Of a DNA stretch of 64,000 nucleotides, positions 53,405 through 61,810 are shown piece by piece. A program made the translations under genes and the position numbers. The notes under the pieces were generated by a model that was not told the origin of the DNA, made no database searches, and worked only from the letters and a program-made list of their open reading frames with translations. The stretch comes from Saprospiraceae bacterium (GTDB taxonomy: Bacteria > Bacteroidota > Bacteroidia > Chitinophagales > Saprospiraceae), in NCBI GenBank assembly GCA_016706365.1, contig JADJJU010000024.1, positions 1-64,000 on the forward strand. Reading direction: 5' to 3'. Position 1 is the stretch's first letter. Each line of letters starts with the position of its first letter.

Positions 53405-54289
53405 TTATTTGATTACTTTAATTTTAAACTGAACATTCTTTTCCGGTCTGTCGCTTCTATTGGTTGCAACTGCGGCTATTTTATCAATAACATCCAGACC
53501 TTCAATTACTCTGCCAAAAACAGTGTACTCAAAATCCAGAAATGGAGTACCACCAATTTCTGTATACAAATCCCGCTGTGCTCTTCCATAGCGTTTTCCC
53601 TTTTGCGCTTCAAAGGTATCGAGCATGTCCTGTGTTACTTTGCGCCCTTGTACTATATAAAATTGCGATCCGGAAGAGCGTTTTTCAGGATTGACGGAAT
53701 CACTGGTACGTGCTGCAGCCAATGCACCTTTGACATGGACCAGCGTATCAGCAAATTCCGCATCAATCGTATATCCGGGTCCACCTGATCCAAGGACCGC
53801 AGAAGCATCTGCTCCTTTTGAAGCAGGATCCCCGCCCTGAATCATGAAACCTTCAATTACCCGGTGAAATAATAAGCTGTCAAAGAAGCCCTGGTCGGCC
53901 AGTTTTAAAAAATTGTCTCTGTGCTTAGGGGTGGAGTTGAATAATAACACCAGCATATTTCCATATTCAGTTTGAATTTCAACCAGACATTCAGTGGGAG
54001 CTTTTATAAATAGCTGCTGAGTTTTAGTGGTCGTCTTTTTTCCTTTTGTGGCAGATAATTTCACGGTATAATTGCCGGAATGCACATATCTGTGTGATGG
54101 AGATGCTTCCGTAGAAGTTTTACCGTCTCCAAAATCCCATAGATATTGTTCCGCATTTTCAGATTGGTTAGAGAACTGCACTACTACCGGAGCCTGGCGT
54201 TCTTTATGCTCAAAAGAAAAGCGCGTCATCGGCCTTGAACAGGCACTCAATAAAAGCATAAAAACAAACAGATAACTTATATTTTTCAT
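53405..54289 (-). CDS. Lipoprotein peptidyl-prolyl isomerase with N-terminal PKD domain
   Basis: 294 residues from MKNISYLFVFMLLLSAC at 54289, with the lipobox LLSAC. A PKD domain covers ~25-100 (YLWDFGDGKTSTEASPSHRYVHSGNYTVKLSAT, where WDFGDG is the hallmark). A cyclophilin domain covers ~105-294 (FHRVIEGFMIQGGDPASKG, GALAAARTSDSVNPEKRSSGSQFYI, GLDVIDKIAA). Acts as an envelope-anchored cis-trans prolyl isomerase. The PKD-cyclophilin fusion is less common than plain cyclophilin. A GTG at 54304 could add five residues. It starts 2 bases after the upstream PPIase stop. Confidence 0.9.
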   Translation of the reverse strand: MKNISYLFVFMLLLSACSRPMTRFSFEHKERQAPVVVQFSNQSENAEQYLWDFGDGKTSTEASPSHRYVHSGNYTVKLSATKGKKTTTKTQQLFIKAPTECLVEIQTEYGNMLVLLFNSTPKHRDNFLKLADQGFFDSLLFHRVIEGFMIQGGDPASKGADASAVLGSGGPGYTIDAEFADTLVHVKGALAAARTSDSVNPEKRSSGSQFYIVQGRKVTQDMLDTFEAQKGKRYGRAQRDLYTEIGGTPFLDFEYTVFGRVIEGLDVIDKIAAVATNRSDRPEKNVQFKIKVIK

Positions 54290-54291
54290 AT

Positions 54292-55008
54292 TTATTCTTT
54301 CCACATTTTTATAGTAAATCTAATATCAGACAATGGTCTGTCTGCAGGCCCAGTAGGCTGTGCAGCAATTTTATCTATCACATCCAATCCTTCTACCACC
54401 TCTCCAAATACGGTATACAATCCGTCCAAATCCGCCCGGCCACCAATCGTTTTATAAGCCTGTAATTGATCCGGGGTATAGCGAAATTCTCCCTTCTGCT
54501 GAACCATATTAAGGACAGAATCATCCCACAATGGAGATCCGTCAGGTTTTTGTGAAGCCCCCTGGATTATAAAAAACTGGCATGAACTGGACCGGCGTTC
54601 AGGATTAACACTATCATGCAGACGTGCTGCAGCAAGTGCTCCTTTCTTATGTATTCCCCGATTGATCTCCGCGGGAAGATCATAAGGCAGTTCACCCCCA
54701 CCCAACATGACATCAGGTCCGGCATTTTTACTTTTAGGATCTCCCCCCTGAAACATGAACTGAGGAATCACTCTGTGAATGAGCAGGCTGTCGTAATAAT
54801 TTTCTTTCACCAATTTTAGAAAGTTGTCTCTGTGTACCGGTGTAGAATCATACAACAGTATCTTCATATCACCAAAATCCGTAGACAGCAGAACGTACTG
54901 ATTGGAAATTTCTTGTTGAGGCTCCTTTTTAGATGCAGCATCACCGCATGATACTAACCCAATTGTAACCATAACCAACAATAGATATAAAACCGACTTA
55001 TTTGTCAT
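54292..55008 (-). CDS. Lipoprotein peptidyl-prolyl cis-trans isomerase (cyclophilin)
   Basis: 238 residues from MTNKSVLYLLLVMVTIGLVSC (55008), a lipobox signal, then a cyclophilin domain. It contains STDFGDMKILLYDSTPVHRDNFLKLVKENYYD, IHRVIPQFMFQGGDPKSK, GALAAARLHDSVNPERRSSSCQFFI and YTVFGEVVEGLDVIDKIA. Clear paralogue of the following gene but without the PKD domain, so the pair arose by tandem duplication. Likely folds envelope proteins. The upstream start at 55047 would overlap the preceding gene more deeply and is not needed. Confidence 0.92.
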   Translation of the reverse strand: MTNKSVLYLLLVMVTIGLVSCGDAASKKEPQQEISNQYVLLSTDFGDMKILLYDSTPVHRDNFLKLVKENYYDSLLIHRVIPQFMFQGGDPKSKNAGPDVMLGGGELPYDLPAEINRGIHKKGALAAARLHDSVNPERRSSSCQFFIIQGASQKPDGSPLWDDSVLNMVQQKGEFRYTPDQLQAYKTIGGRADLDGLYTVFGEVVEGLDVIDKIAAQPTGPADRPLSDIRFTIKMWKE

Positions 55009-55360
55009 TTGATTGGAATTGAACTCTTTTAAAATAAGTAACCACATGTTCTATCAATAGGTTTTCCTGTTCTTTTTCTCCGATAACTTCTACAGGTTTT
55101 AATTTTCTGAAATGTGGCCATCCATCCAAATCCACCCCATCTGTTTCATAATATCCGGATTCACTCAGAAGCGTGCAAACAGCCACGTGCATCAGATCTT
55201 GTTTGACCTCTTTTTTTGAAGTGTCAGGTGCAAATCCCAATTCCTGAATACCGACCAGCAGAAGTACTCCATTGAGATCAGGAAGCCTGTCCATACCAAA
55301 GCGTTCTTTGATAAAATGCTTTGTTTTCAGCCACTCAAACTCTATTTCCCATTCTTCCAT
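54998..55360 (-). CDS. Conserved hypothetical protein upstream of the cyclophilins
   Basis: 120 residues from MEEWEIEFEWLKTKHFIKERFG (55360); the frame is open to 55384. It is a soluble protein with the distinctive segments LPDLNGVLLLVGIQELGF and MHVAVCTLLSESGYYETDGVDLDGWPHFRKL. I believe similar proteins occur across Bacteroidota, but no function is known to me. It overlaps the start of the lipoprotein PPIase by 11 bases, which indicates an operon of three genes and perhaps the ROK kinase as a fourth. Confidence 0.75.
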   Translation of the reverse strand: MEEWEIEFEWLKTKHFIKERFGMDRLPDLNGVLLLVGIQELGFAPDTSKKEVKQDLMHVAVCTLLSESGYYETDGVDLDGWPHFRKLKPVEVIGEKEQENLLIEHVVTYFKRVQFQSNDK

Positions 55361-55438
55361 AAGCTCTCCTTCAAAAAGGTACAAATATAGGTTTCCTGTA
55401 TTAATAACATGACCTCAAGCCAAAGTTACTTCCATTTG

Positions 55439-55560
55439 TTTTGGCGGAGTTTTTACATTAAAATTGCAAAAACTCCGCCAAAAGGATTGATTTATTACAG
55501 TTCACCCCGGATTTATATACGGGGCTACTCTTTAGTAAAACCCCTATTCAGGGTTTTAGT
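55439..55560. repeat. Cluster of three inverted repeats
   Basis: A perfect 16-bp stem TTTTGGCGGAGTTTTT (55439-55454)/AAAAACTCCGCCAAAA (55468-55483), then CCCCG/CGGGG (about 55505-55524) and AAAACCC/GGGTTTT (55537-55557). They lie downstream of the minus-strand LolC/E-like gene. Confidence 0.65.
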
Positions 55561-55639
55561 CTTTAGTTTCAACCATTGAAATTCTTGACAAGCTCATATT
55601 GAAAATTTAATTACTGTACAATGGTGAATTCCATTTAAA

Positions 55640-56857
55640 CTAATTTTTGACAAAGCTAAGCGGAGCTTTTGCAGCCCGATAAGCTGCGGGAATTGCAGAA
55701 AGGATACTAATAAAACAAACTGTAAAAAATACGGCTACCATGTCAATCCATGCCAATGCGATTGGATAAGCGGTCACAGCAAAACCATCCGGAATAGTAA
55801 CCAGAGCAAACTCCTTTTGTAAATAATATAATGTCAATGCAATGATCAATCCAGCCAGATATCCCAGCATACCATAGATCCAGCCCGCGGAAATCAATAT
55901 CCCCCTGATTGAGTTATTCTTTAGCCCAATGGTTTTAAGCACAGAAATATCCTGCAGCTTTTCTCTTGTTATGAGCCAAAGTACTCCAACCAGATTGAAT
56001 GCAACCAAAACCAATACCAGGGAAAGTATAATATAGCTCATCCATTTTTCAAGATTTTGTAACTGAAGAAAAGCCTCATCCTGCTGAGCCCGGTTTTTTA
56101 TAACAAAAGAATCCCCAAGTAAAGCATTCAATTCAAGCAAAACCTGTTTTTCCTTTTCGGGATTTACCTTAATTTCCAAAGCTGATGCCATTCCGTCCAG
56201 CTGAAATACCTCCCGGGCCAGTTCTATGTCACAGAATATATATTCATTGTCGTACTCAGCCTGTATACTGAAAAGTCCTATCGGCTGTGCTGCCCTGGAC
56301 AGAAAGGGTTGGGCGCCCATTCCTTGTCTCAGGGATCTTTTGGGAGCATAAATATATAATACAGCGTATGGGTCATATACATTCAGCGCAAGCCTGTCCG
56401 CTATGCCCAAGCCTGCCACTACAGTATTCAGGTTCCCTTCCTTCACCTTAAATTCTCCGGTGTACATATTTTCAGCAACCCGGTTGACCTGGAGATAATT
56501 TGAATCAACTCCTTTTAATTTACCGAATGCCTGACCACTTTCGTATTCAAATAATACCAAATCTTCCAGGACTAAAGTTGAAGCTATCAAGCCATCGATA
56601 TTCTTTATTTCATCAAATGGAATGACTTCCGGATCGAATGATTTCCCTTTTGCAGGAGTGACTTTTATGTCTGGATTGAAGCTTCCAAACATGCCCGAAA
56701 TAAGCTCACCAAGACCATTGAATACAGACAATACCAGTATCAATGCAGCTGTCCCGACCGCAAGGCCGACTACAGAAAAAATGGAAATGTAATTTATGAC
56801 ATTGGCTGATTTCTTGCCAAAAACATACCGCCGGGCTATCTGGAAAGCAATAAACAT
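55640..56857 (-). CDS. LolC/LolE-like lipoprotein-releasing ABC permease (FtsX family)
   Basis: 405 residues with the MacB/FtsX topology. One N-terminal TM (ISIFSVVGLAVGTAALILVLSVFNG) is followed by a ~220-residue periplasmic domain (MFGSFNPDIKVTPAKGK...). Three C-terminal TMs follow (YIILSLVLVLVAFNLVGVLWLI, GMLGYLAGLIIALTLYY, DMVAVFFTVCFISILSAIPAA). The segment REKLQDISVLKTIGLKNNSI is the coupling helix. Probably extracts lipoproteins for transfer to the outer membrane. The matching ATPase LolD is not adjacent. Start ATG 56857. Confidence 0.9.
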   Translation of the reverse strand: MFIAFQIARRYVFGKKSANVINYISIFSVVGLAVGTAALILVLSVFNGLGELISGMFGSFNPDIKVTPAKGKSFDPEVIPFDEIKNIDGLIASTLVLEDLVLFEYESGQAFGKLKGVDSNYLQVNRVAENMYTGEFKVKEGNLNTVVAGLGIADRLALNVYDPYAVLYIYAPKRSLRQGMGAQPFLSRAAQPIGLFSIQAEYDNEYIFCDIELAREVFQLDGMASALEIKVNPEKEKQVLLELNALLGDSFVIKNRAQQDEAFLQLQNLEKWMSYIILSLVLVLVAFNLVGVLWLITREKLQDISVLKTIGLKNNSIRGILISAGWIYGMLGYLAGLIIALTLYYLQKEFALVTIPDGFAVTAYPIALAWIDMVAVFFTVCFISILSAIPAAYRAAKAPLSFVKN

Positions 56858-56919
56858 CCGCAGGATTGATTAAGTGACAAATGTAAGAGAAAAATCTGGT
56901 TGCTGCTTGCTTGTTGTGA

Positions 56920-57170
56920 GCAGCCGCTGTTAGCTATTAGTTGTTGGCTGTTGGCGAACAGCCGGGAAGAAGCTGCGAGGCATGAGCCCCGAGCTGCGAG
57001 AAAACAGCCGCTTCTGGCTGCTGGCTTCTAGCCTCTGGCTGAACAGCCCATTCTCACTCCCTGCTTCCCGTAGCATTCTACTACGGCACTCACACAAAGC
57101 TGGTTGCTGGTTGCTGGTTGAAAGCAGCAGCAGCAACGAAGCTTCAAGCCACAAGGAAACAGCCCACTCT
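56920..57170 (+). repeat. Heptad and CGTAGC repeat cluster
   Basis: Arrays CTGTTAG, CTATTAG, TTGTTGG, CTGTTGG closing in GAACAGCC (~56921-56963), and CTTCTGG, CTGCTGG, CTTCTAG, CCTCTGG closing in GAACAGCC (~57004-57049). A CGTAG/CTACG hairpin (57067-57085) and TTGCTGG triplicates (57099-57120) follow. The gap 56858-57278 holds no gene. Confidence 0.65.
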
Positions 57171-57180
57171 CACTCATGCT

Positions 57181-57272
57181 TTCCGTAGCTTTCAGCTACG
57201 GACACTCACACCCACACATTGACATGCTGATATGAACTACAAAGGTCGTAGCTGAAATCGACTTTGAGCAAC
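57181..57272. repeat. CGTAGCT palindrome plus GGTCGTAGCTGAAA element
   Basis: CCGTAGCTTTCAGCTACGG followed by ACACTCACAC, then, ~35 bases on, AAAGGTCGTAGCTGAAATCG. Same composite as 44165-44250 and 58695-58772. It abuts the 3' end of queG. Confidence 0.6.
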
Positions 57273-57278
57273 TAAATT

Positions 57279-58229
57279 TTATAACTCTCCCTCCGCTGAA
57301 TCTGCGATGAAGCGCAAATTCCGCCTCAGACCCTCATAGCCAGTTCTTTGGACAGCAGATTTTTTAAAGAGGGGATTAAAGACTTCTTCGGTGATTTCCA
57401 GCCATTCTTCTTTTGAGAGCTCCAGTAGTAGCTCGGGCGGCTGAAAAGCAGGCTCTTTGTGGGGTGTAGAAAATCGATTCCAGGGACAGACTTCCTGGCA
57501 GATATCACACCCGAATGCCCAATTTTCCATCTTGCCGGAAAATTCTTTCGGAATGGCTTCCCGGAGTTCGATTGTGAGATAAGAAATACATTTGGATGCA
57601 TCCAGCAAATAACCCTCTCCTACAAATGCATCTGTGGGACAAGCATCTACACATCTGGTGCAGGTTCCGCAATAATCTTTAATAGGATGATCGTATTCCA
57701 ATTCCAGATCTACAATCAACTCAGTCAGAAAGAAATATGAACCTTGCTTAGGATGAATAAGCAGTGTATTTCTTCCAATCCATCCGAGGCCACTTCTCTT
57801 TGCCCAGTCGCGTTCCATTACAGGAGCAGAATCCACAAAACAACGTCCCTGTATATCTCCCCATTTTGCCCTCATTTCATCCAGGAGAGTGAAAAGCTTA
57901 TCTTTCAGTACTTTGTGATAATCTTCCCCATATGCATATCTCGCTATTTTGGGGGCTTCCGGATCATGCTGGAGCTCTTCAGGAAAATAGTTGAACACGA
58001 GTGAAATAACTGATTTTGCATCCGGAACCAGAATTCTCGGGTCTACTCTTTTTTCAAAATGATTTTCCATCCAGGACATTTTTCCCTGATAGCCTTTGTT
58101 GAGCCATTGTTCGAGTCGATGAGCTTCGGGATCCATACGCTCTGCTCTTGCAAACCCTACCTGATCAAAGCCAAGCCTGGAGGCTATTTCGCGGATTTGA
58201 GCAGAGATTTGGGAGGGAGACATGGACAT
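57279..58229 (-). CDS. queG: Epoxyqueuosine reductase QueG
   Basis: Cobalamin- and [4Fe-4S]-dependent enzyme catalysing the last step of queuosine synthesis on tRNA. 316 residues. The N-terminal cobalamin-binding region has FDQVGFARAER and YFPEELQHDPEAPKIARYAYG. The catalytic Asp is in CFVDSAPVMERDWAKRSGLGWIG. Two ferredoxin-like cluster motifs follow, CGTCTRCVDACPTDAF and CDICQEVCPWNRF. It lacks the C-terminal HEAT repeats of the long form, which is the usual short version. Start ATG 58229 or the nearby MSPSQIS. Confidence 0.95.
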   Translation of the reverse strand: MSMSPSQISAQIREIASRLGFDQVGFARAERMDPEAHRLEQWLNKGYQGKMSWMENHFEKRVDPRILVPDAKSVISLVFNYFPEELQHDPEAPKIARYAYGEDYHKVLKDKLFTLLDEMRAKWGDIQGRCFVDSAPVMERDWAKRSGLGWIGRNTLLIHPKQGSYFFLTELIVDLELEYDHPIKDYCGTCTRCVDACPTDAFVGEGYLLDASKCISYLTIELREAIPKEFSGKMENWAFGCDICQEVCPWNRFSTPHKEPAFQPPELLLELSKEEWLEITEEVFNPLFKKSAVQRTGYEGLRRNLRFIADSAEGEL

Positions 58230-58249
58230 ATTTTGTACAAAGATAGGTG

Positions 58250-58435
58250 AAAACTGCCGCTTCTGGCCTCTAGCTTCTAGCCTCTAGCTGAACAGCCACT
58301 GCACTCAATGCTTCTCGTAGCTTCCAGCTACGGACACACTCACAGGAAGCTGGTTGCTGGTTGCTAGTTGCTGGTTGAACAGCCGCTAATGGCTATTTGC
58401 TATTTGCTATTTGCTGTTAGCGAATAGCCCAGTCT
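58250..58435 (+). repeat. Heptad arrays with CGTAGCT hairpin
   Basis: CTTCTGG, CCTCTAG, CTTCTAG, CCTCTAG closing in GAACAGCC (58259-58297). A CGTAGCT/AGCTACG hairpin (58316-58332) and four TTGCTGG-type units (58341-58376) follow, then three CTATTTG plus CTGTTAG closing in GAATAGCC (58385-58430). Confidence 0.7.
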
Positions 58436-58460
58436 CACAAGCTGCGGTCTTGATGCAATT

Positions 58461-58680
58461 GCCCCAGCGGGGCAAAACCTTTGTAACATGGCTCGGACTA
58501 AACGATATGAGCACCAGAGGTGCTCCACCTTATTCAGTGGAAAACAGCCCCGTCTTTCCTTGTCTTTGAAACATGAACTTGTTCTTTTTAATTGAATTAT
58601 TAGCAGAGAGATGTGCAGCCCCGCTGGGGCTGGTTTTTTTCTTTGTACGGAGCTACAAAGGTAAGGCCCCGCTGGGGCCA
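58461..58680. repeat. GCCCC and GAGCACC palindromes
   Basis: GCCCC/GGGGC (58461-58473), GAGCACC/GGTGCTC (58507-58523), AGCCCC/GGGGCT (58617-58631) and GGCCCC/GGGGCC (58665-58679), with CTTTGTA words between them. Same family as 29149-29226. Confidence 0.6.
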
Positions 58681-58694
58681 AGGTTAAAAGTGCT

Positions 58695-58772
58695 TTCCGT
58701 AGCTTCCAGCTACGGACACTCACACAAAGCGCTTGTGCTTCTGAGGTCGTAGCTGAAAGCTGCTCTGAGCAA
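58695..58772. repeat. CGTAGCT palindrome plus GGTCGTAGCTGAAAGCT element
   Basis: CCGTAGCT/AGCTACGG with a TCC loop (58697-58715), then ACACTCACAC. After a ~25-base gap comes GAGGTCGTAGCTGAAAGCTG. Confidence 0.6.
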
Positions 58773-58904
58773 TTTATAAATTTGCCAGTTTCCGGTAGTC
58801 AAATTCAAGTTTAAATCTTCCTGTGAAATTTGCATTTCTTGCTACTCTGGAAGGAAAACTTGCAAATTATTATGTGGTTGTAAGCAGCAGGAGAGTTGCC
58901 CGGG

Positions 58905-59028
58905 TGAGGGATCGCAGCGGGCACGAGTAGAGCCGCATTGCTATGCGGCTCTGCGAAGTAAAGCGGAGAGCCCGACCGCGAGTCCTGCATATAGAGCCAG
59001 GGCTTGCCCTGGCTCTATATGCAGGACC
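58905..59028. repeat. Large palindromic element, copy 2
   Basis: The core (AGAGCCGCAT/ATGCGGCTCT internal hairpin, CGAAGTAAAGCGGA) is the reverse complement of the core at 52384-52456. It adjoins a perfect 21-bp stem at 58983-59003 and 59006-59026 with only two bases between the arms. Confidence 0.75.
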
Positions 59029-59088
59029 TCGGGGGCACACCATAATCAATTACCCCTTTATGTTTTTGAGTAAAAGGGAAATTTAGAG

Positions 59089-59117
59089 TTTGCTCTAATC
59101 TGATTTTAGTATCTTCG
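59089..59117 (+). promoter_or_regulatory. Promoter of the acyl-CoA dehydrogenase operon
   Basis: TTTG (59089-59092), 17-base spacer and TATCTTCG (59110-59117) fit the -33/-7 pattern of Bacteroidota with one deviation in the -7 box. It lies 58 bases before the start codon. Confidence 0.5.
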
Positions 59118-59175
59118 CCGCTCAATTTCAACCTCTCATGGGTTGGTTTGTTAACAGATAAAAATAATACTTGCT

Positions 59176-60336
59176 ATGGATTTCAAGCTTACAGAAGAAC
59201 AACTTGCTGTGAAAGAGGCTGCCAGAGAATTTGCGCAAAAAGAGTTGAAACCAGGCGCGATAGAGCGCGATAATCATATGAGCTATCCCAAAGAGCAAGT
59301 CAGAAAAATGGCTGAACTTGGTTTTCTGGGTATGATGGTTTCGCCAGAATATGGAGGGGGCGGAATGGATACGGTGTCATACGTGGTAGCTATGGAAGAA
59401 ATATCAAAAATTGATAATTCCTGCTCTGTCATCATGTCTGTCAATAATTCACTGGTTTGCTGGGGACTTGAAACATATGGAACGGAGGCTCAAAAACAAG
59501 AATATCTTACAAAACTTTGCACTGGTGAATGGATTGGGGCTTTCTGTCTTTCCGAACCTGAAGCGGGAAGCGATGCTACGTCTCAGCGTACCACGGCAAT
59601 AGACATGGGCGATCATTATATCCTGAATGGAACAAAAAACTGGATCACAAACGGAGGAACTTCCAGAGTACATCTAGTTATTGCACAGACAGACGTAGAA
59701 AAAGGCCATAGAGGTATCAATGCATTTATCGTGGACACTCAGTGGCAGGGAGTGGTGATCGGGGCAAAAGAAGATAAGCTGGGCATCCGGGCTTCTGATA
59801 CACATACCATCATGTATAATGATGTCAAAGTTCCCAAAGAAAATCGCATTGGTGAGGACGGATTCGGATTCAAATTTGCCATGAAAGTATTATCCGGGGG
59901 AAGAATTGGGATTGCTGCTCAGGCATTGGGAATTGGAGCCGGTTCACTCGAACTGTCTGTTGCATACTCTAAAGAAAGAGAAGCATTTGGAAAGCCTATC
60001 AGTCAACATCAGGCTATTGCTTTTAAGCTGGCAGATATGGCTAATGAAGTGGAGGCTGCCAGATTGTTGGTTTATAGAGCTGCATGGTTGAAAGATCAGG
60101 GCAAAGACTATGTTTCTGCGGCATCTATGGCAAAAGTTTTTGCTTCAGAAGTGGCTATGCGATCGGCAGTGGAAGCTGTGCAGGTGCATGGTGGGTATGG
60201 TTTTGTAAAAGAATACCATGTAGAAAGACTCATGAGAGATGCCAAAATCACTCAGATATATGAGGGAACTTCCGAAATTCAAAGGCTTGTCATTTCCAGA
60301 AATGTGCTGAATGGAGAATTGTATCCTGAATATTAA
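59176..60336 (+). CDS. Acyl-CoA dehydrogenase (short/medium-chain type)
   Basis: FAD-dependent first step of fatty-acid beta-oxidation. 386 residues. N-terminal helical domain ~1-120, then the beta domain with FCLSEPEAGSDATSQRTTA and WITNGGTSRVHLVIAQ. The C-terminal helical domain has FGKPISQHQAIAFKLADM and MRSAVEAVQVHGGYGF. The catalytic base is Glu363 in QIYEGTSEIQRLVISR, the position used by butyryl- and medium-chain dehydrogenases. Chain-length preference is inference. Start ATG 59176. It is followed after 21 bases by an M50 protease gene. Confidence 0.96.
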   Translation: MDFKLTEEQLAVKEAAREFAQKELKPGAIERDNHMSYPKEQVRKMAELGFLGMMVSPEYGGGGMDTVSYVVAMEEISKIDNSCSVIMSVNNSLVCWGLETYGTEAQKQEYLTKLCTGEWIGAFCLSEPEAGSDATSQRTTAIDMGDHYILNGTKNWITNGGTSRVHLVIAQTDVEKGHRGINAFIVDTQWQGVVIGAKEDKLGIRASDTHTIMYNDVKVPKENRIGEDGFGFKFAMKVLSGGRIGIAAQALGIGAGSLELSVAYSKEREAFGKPISQHQAIAFKLADMANEVEAARLLVYRAAWLKDQGKDYVSAASMAKVFASEVAMRSAVEAVQVHGGYGFVKEYHVERLMRDAKITQIYEGTSEIQRLVISRNVLNGELYPEY

Positions 60337-60357
60337 ATATCTGATAATCAGGAAATA

Positions 60358-61431
60358 ATGATCGAAGGTGGAGCACTTAGAGTAATATCACTTTTTGGAA
60401 TTCCGGTGAAAATACACTGGACATTCGGTCTGTTGTTTTTGTATGTAGGGTATATTGGAGTGAGACATGGGATGCCCTGGCAATCAACTTTGCTTTATGG
60501 ATTGTTTGTGATTTGCCTGTTCATCTGTGTCGTACTGCACGAACTGGGACATGCTCTGATGGCTCGCAGATTCAATGTAAAAACGGTAGATATTATCCTT
60601 TCGCCTATTGGTGGTGTTGCCAGACTTACCCACCTTCCTTCGAATCCCAAACAAGAGTTTTTGATTGCTATTGCTGGTCCACTGGTCAATGTGGCCATTG
60701 CAATTCTGGTAGGGATCATCATTTTTGGATTCGGGATTGACTATTCCCAATTTCTGGTGGAGCGGGAAGAAGTCACCATTCTGCCCGGCGATTTTTTGCC
60801 ATTATTGCTTGTTATGAACATAGTGTTATTCTTCTTTAATCTGATACCGGCATTTCCGATGGATGGAGGCCGGGTACTCAGAGCTTTACTCTCCATGAGA
60901 TGGAGCAGGGTGAGTTCCACATTGATTGCTGTGCGGATAGGGCAGATTCTTGCAGTGCTGTTTGTCCTGGGTGGATTGTGGATGGAACAATTTGTTCTGC
61001 CATTTATCGGAGTATTTATCTATCTCTCTGCTGCCAATGAGCTGAAGCATGTGAGAATGGATGATTATCTGAGTTTTAAAACCGTAGAAGAAATTTACAG
61101 AGATCAATTTACTGTGCTTTATGAGTTTGATCCCATCAGCTATGCCTGGGATAGAAGTAAACGCACACTGGAACAATATTTCCTTGTATCAGATGTGTCA
61201 GGCCATATATCGGGATATCTAAGTGTACAGAGTATACAAAAAGCCTTGCAGGCTCAGGATATGGACAATTTTATTCAGGCATATAAGTCCACACATATTG
61301 AATCCATTGATGCAGAAATGCCTTTAAAGCATCTGTACCAACTTTTTTATTCTCAAGGATTCCGAATACTTCCTGTATATAAAGATGGAACACTTGTAGG
61401 GGTGGTGGATCAGCGGAGTTTTATGGGGTGA
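60358..61431 (+). CDS. Site-2 protease family (M50) membrane protease with C-terminal regulatory region
   Basis: 357-residue intramembrane zinc protease. TM helices surround the active-site VVLHELGHALMAR (His61, Glu62, His65) and the third ligand is in NLIPAFPMDGGRVLRALL. GGVARLTHLPSNPKQEFLIAIAGPLVN is the family's membrane re-entrant segment. The ~130 C-terminal residues (VEEIYRDQFTVL... PLKHLYQLFYSQGFRILPVYKDGTLVGVVDQ) read as CBS-like domains, with the last unit clearest, as in the SpoIVFB-like group. Substrate unknown. Start ATG 60358, probably co-transcribed with the dehydrogenase; the TGA stop leads straight into heptad repeats. Confidence 0.92.
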   Translation: MIEGGALRVISLFGIPVKIHWTFGLLFLYVGYIGVRHGMPWQSTLLYGLFVICLFICVVLHELGHALMARRFNVKTVDIILSPIGGVARLTHLPSNPKQEFLIAIAGPLVNVAIAILVGIIIFGFGIDYSQFLVEREEVTILPGDFLPLLLVMNIVLFFFNLIPAFPMDGGRVLRALLSMRWSRVSSTLIAVRIGQILAVLFVLGGLWMEQFVLPFIGVFIYLSAANELKHVRMDDYLSFKTVEEIYRDQFTVLYEFDPISYAWDRSKRTLEQYFLVSDVSGHISGYLSVQSIQKALQAQDMDNFIQAYKSTHIESIDAEMPLKHLYQLFYSQGFRILPVYKDGTLVGVVDQRSFMG

Positions 61432-61433
61432 GA

Positions 61434-61552
61434 CAGCTGGTTGCAAGTTGCTGGTTGCTGGTTAACAGCCAATTCCGAATTGAGATTGAACAGCCAAATT
61501 AACAGCCACTTCTGGCTTCTGGCTCCTGGCTGCTGGCTGAACAGCCGGGATG
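61434..61552 (+). repeat. Heptad repeat arrays after the M50 gene
   Basis: TTGCAAG and TTGCTGG units, TAACAGCC, then CTTCTGG, CTTCTGG, CTCCTGG, CTGCTGG closing in GAACAGCC. Starts 2 bases after the stop codon. Confidence 0.7.
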
Positions 61553-61557
61553 AACGA

Positions 61558-61588
61558 ACAAAAAAGGTACTAAACGTACCTTTTTTGT
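61558..61588 (+). terminator. Intrinsic terminator, probably bidirectional
   Basis: Perfect 13-bp stem ACAAAAAAGGTAC/GTACCTTTTTTGT with a 5-base loop TAAAC and a T6 run on the plus strand. It lies 127 bases after the M50 gene. Confidence 0.85.
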
Positions 61589-61810
61589 GAAGTGAACCGA
61601 GTAGTGAAGCGAGCCCCGTCGAGCAAAACCAGGAGGCTACTCAAATTCCGAATGAAACAGTCTCAACATCCAGAACAGCCAGAGAAGGCATAAGTGGTAA
61701 GGCGTAAGTAGTAAGTGAACAGCCGGGAAGAAATCCGCGAGCCGCGACCCTGTACTACTAATTTAACCATTTACTTCTATTGATGTAATGAATTAGCTGG
61801 CCCCCGGGAA

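Noticed and set aside
55537..55557. AAAACCC/GGGTTTT as terminator of the LolC/E-like gene
   Set aside because: The minus-strand side lacks a T run and it sits among other GC palindromes, so it is better treated as a repeat.
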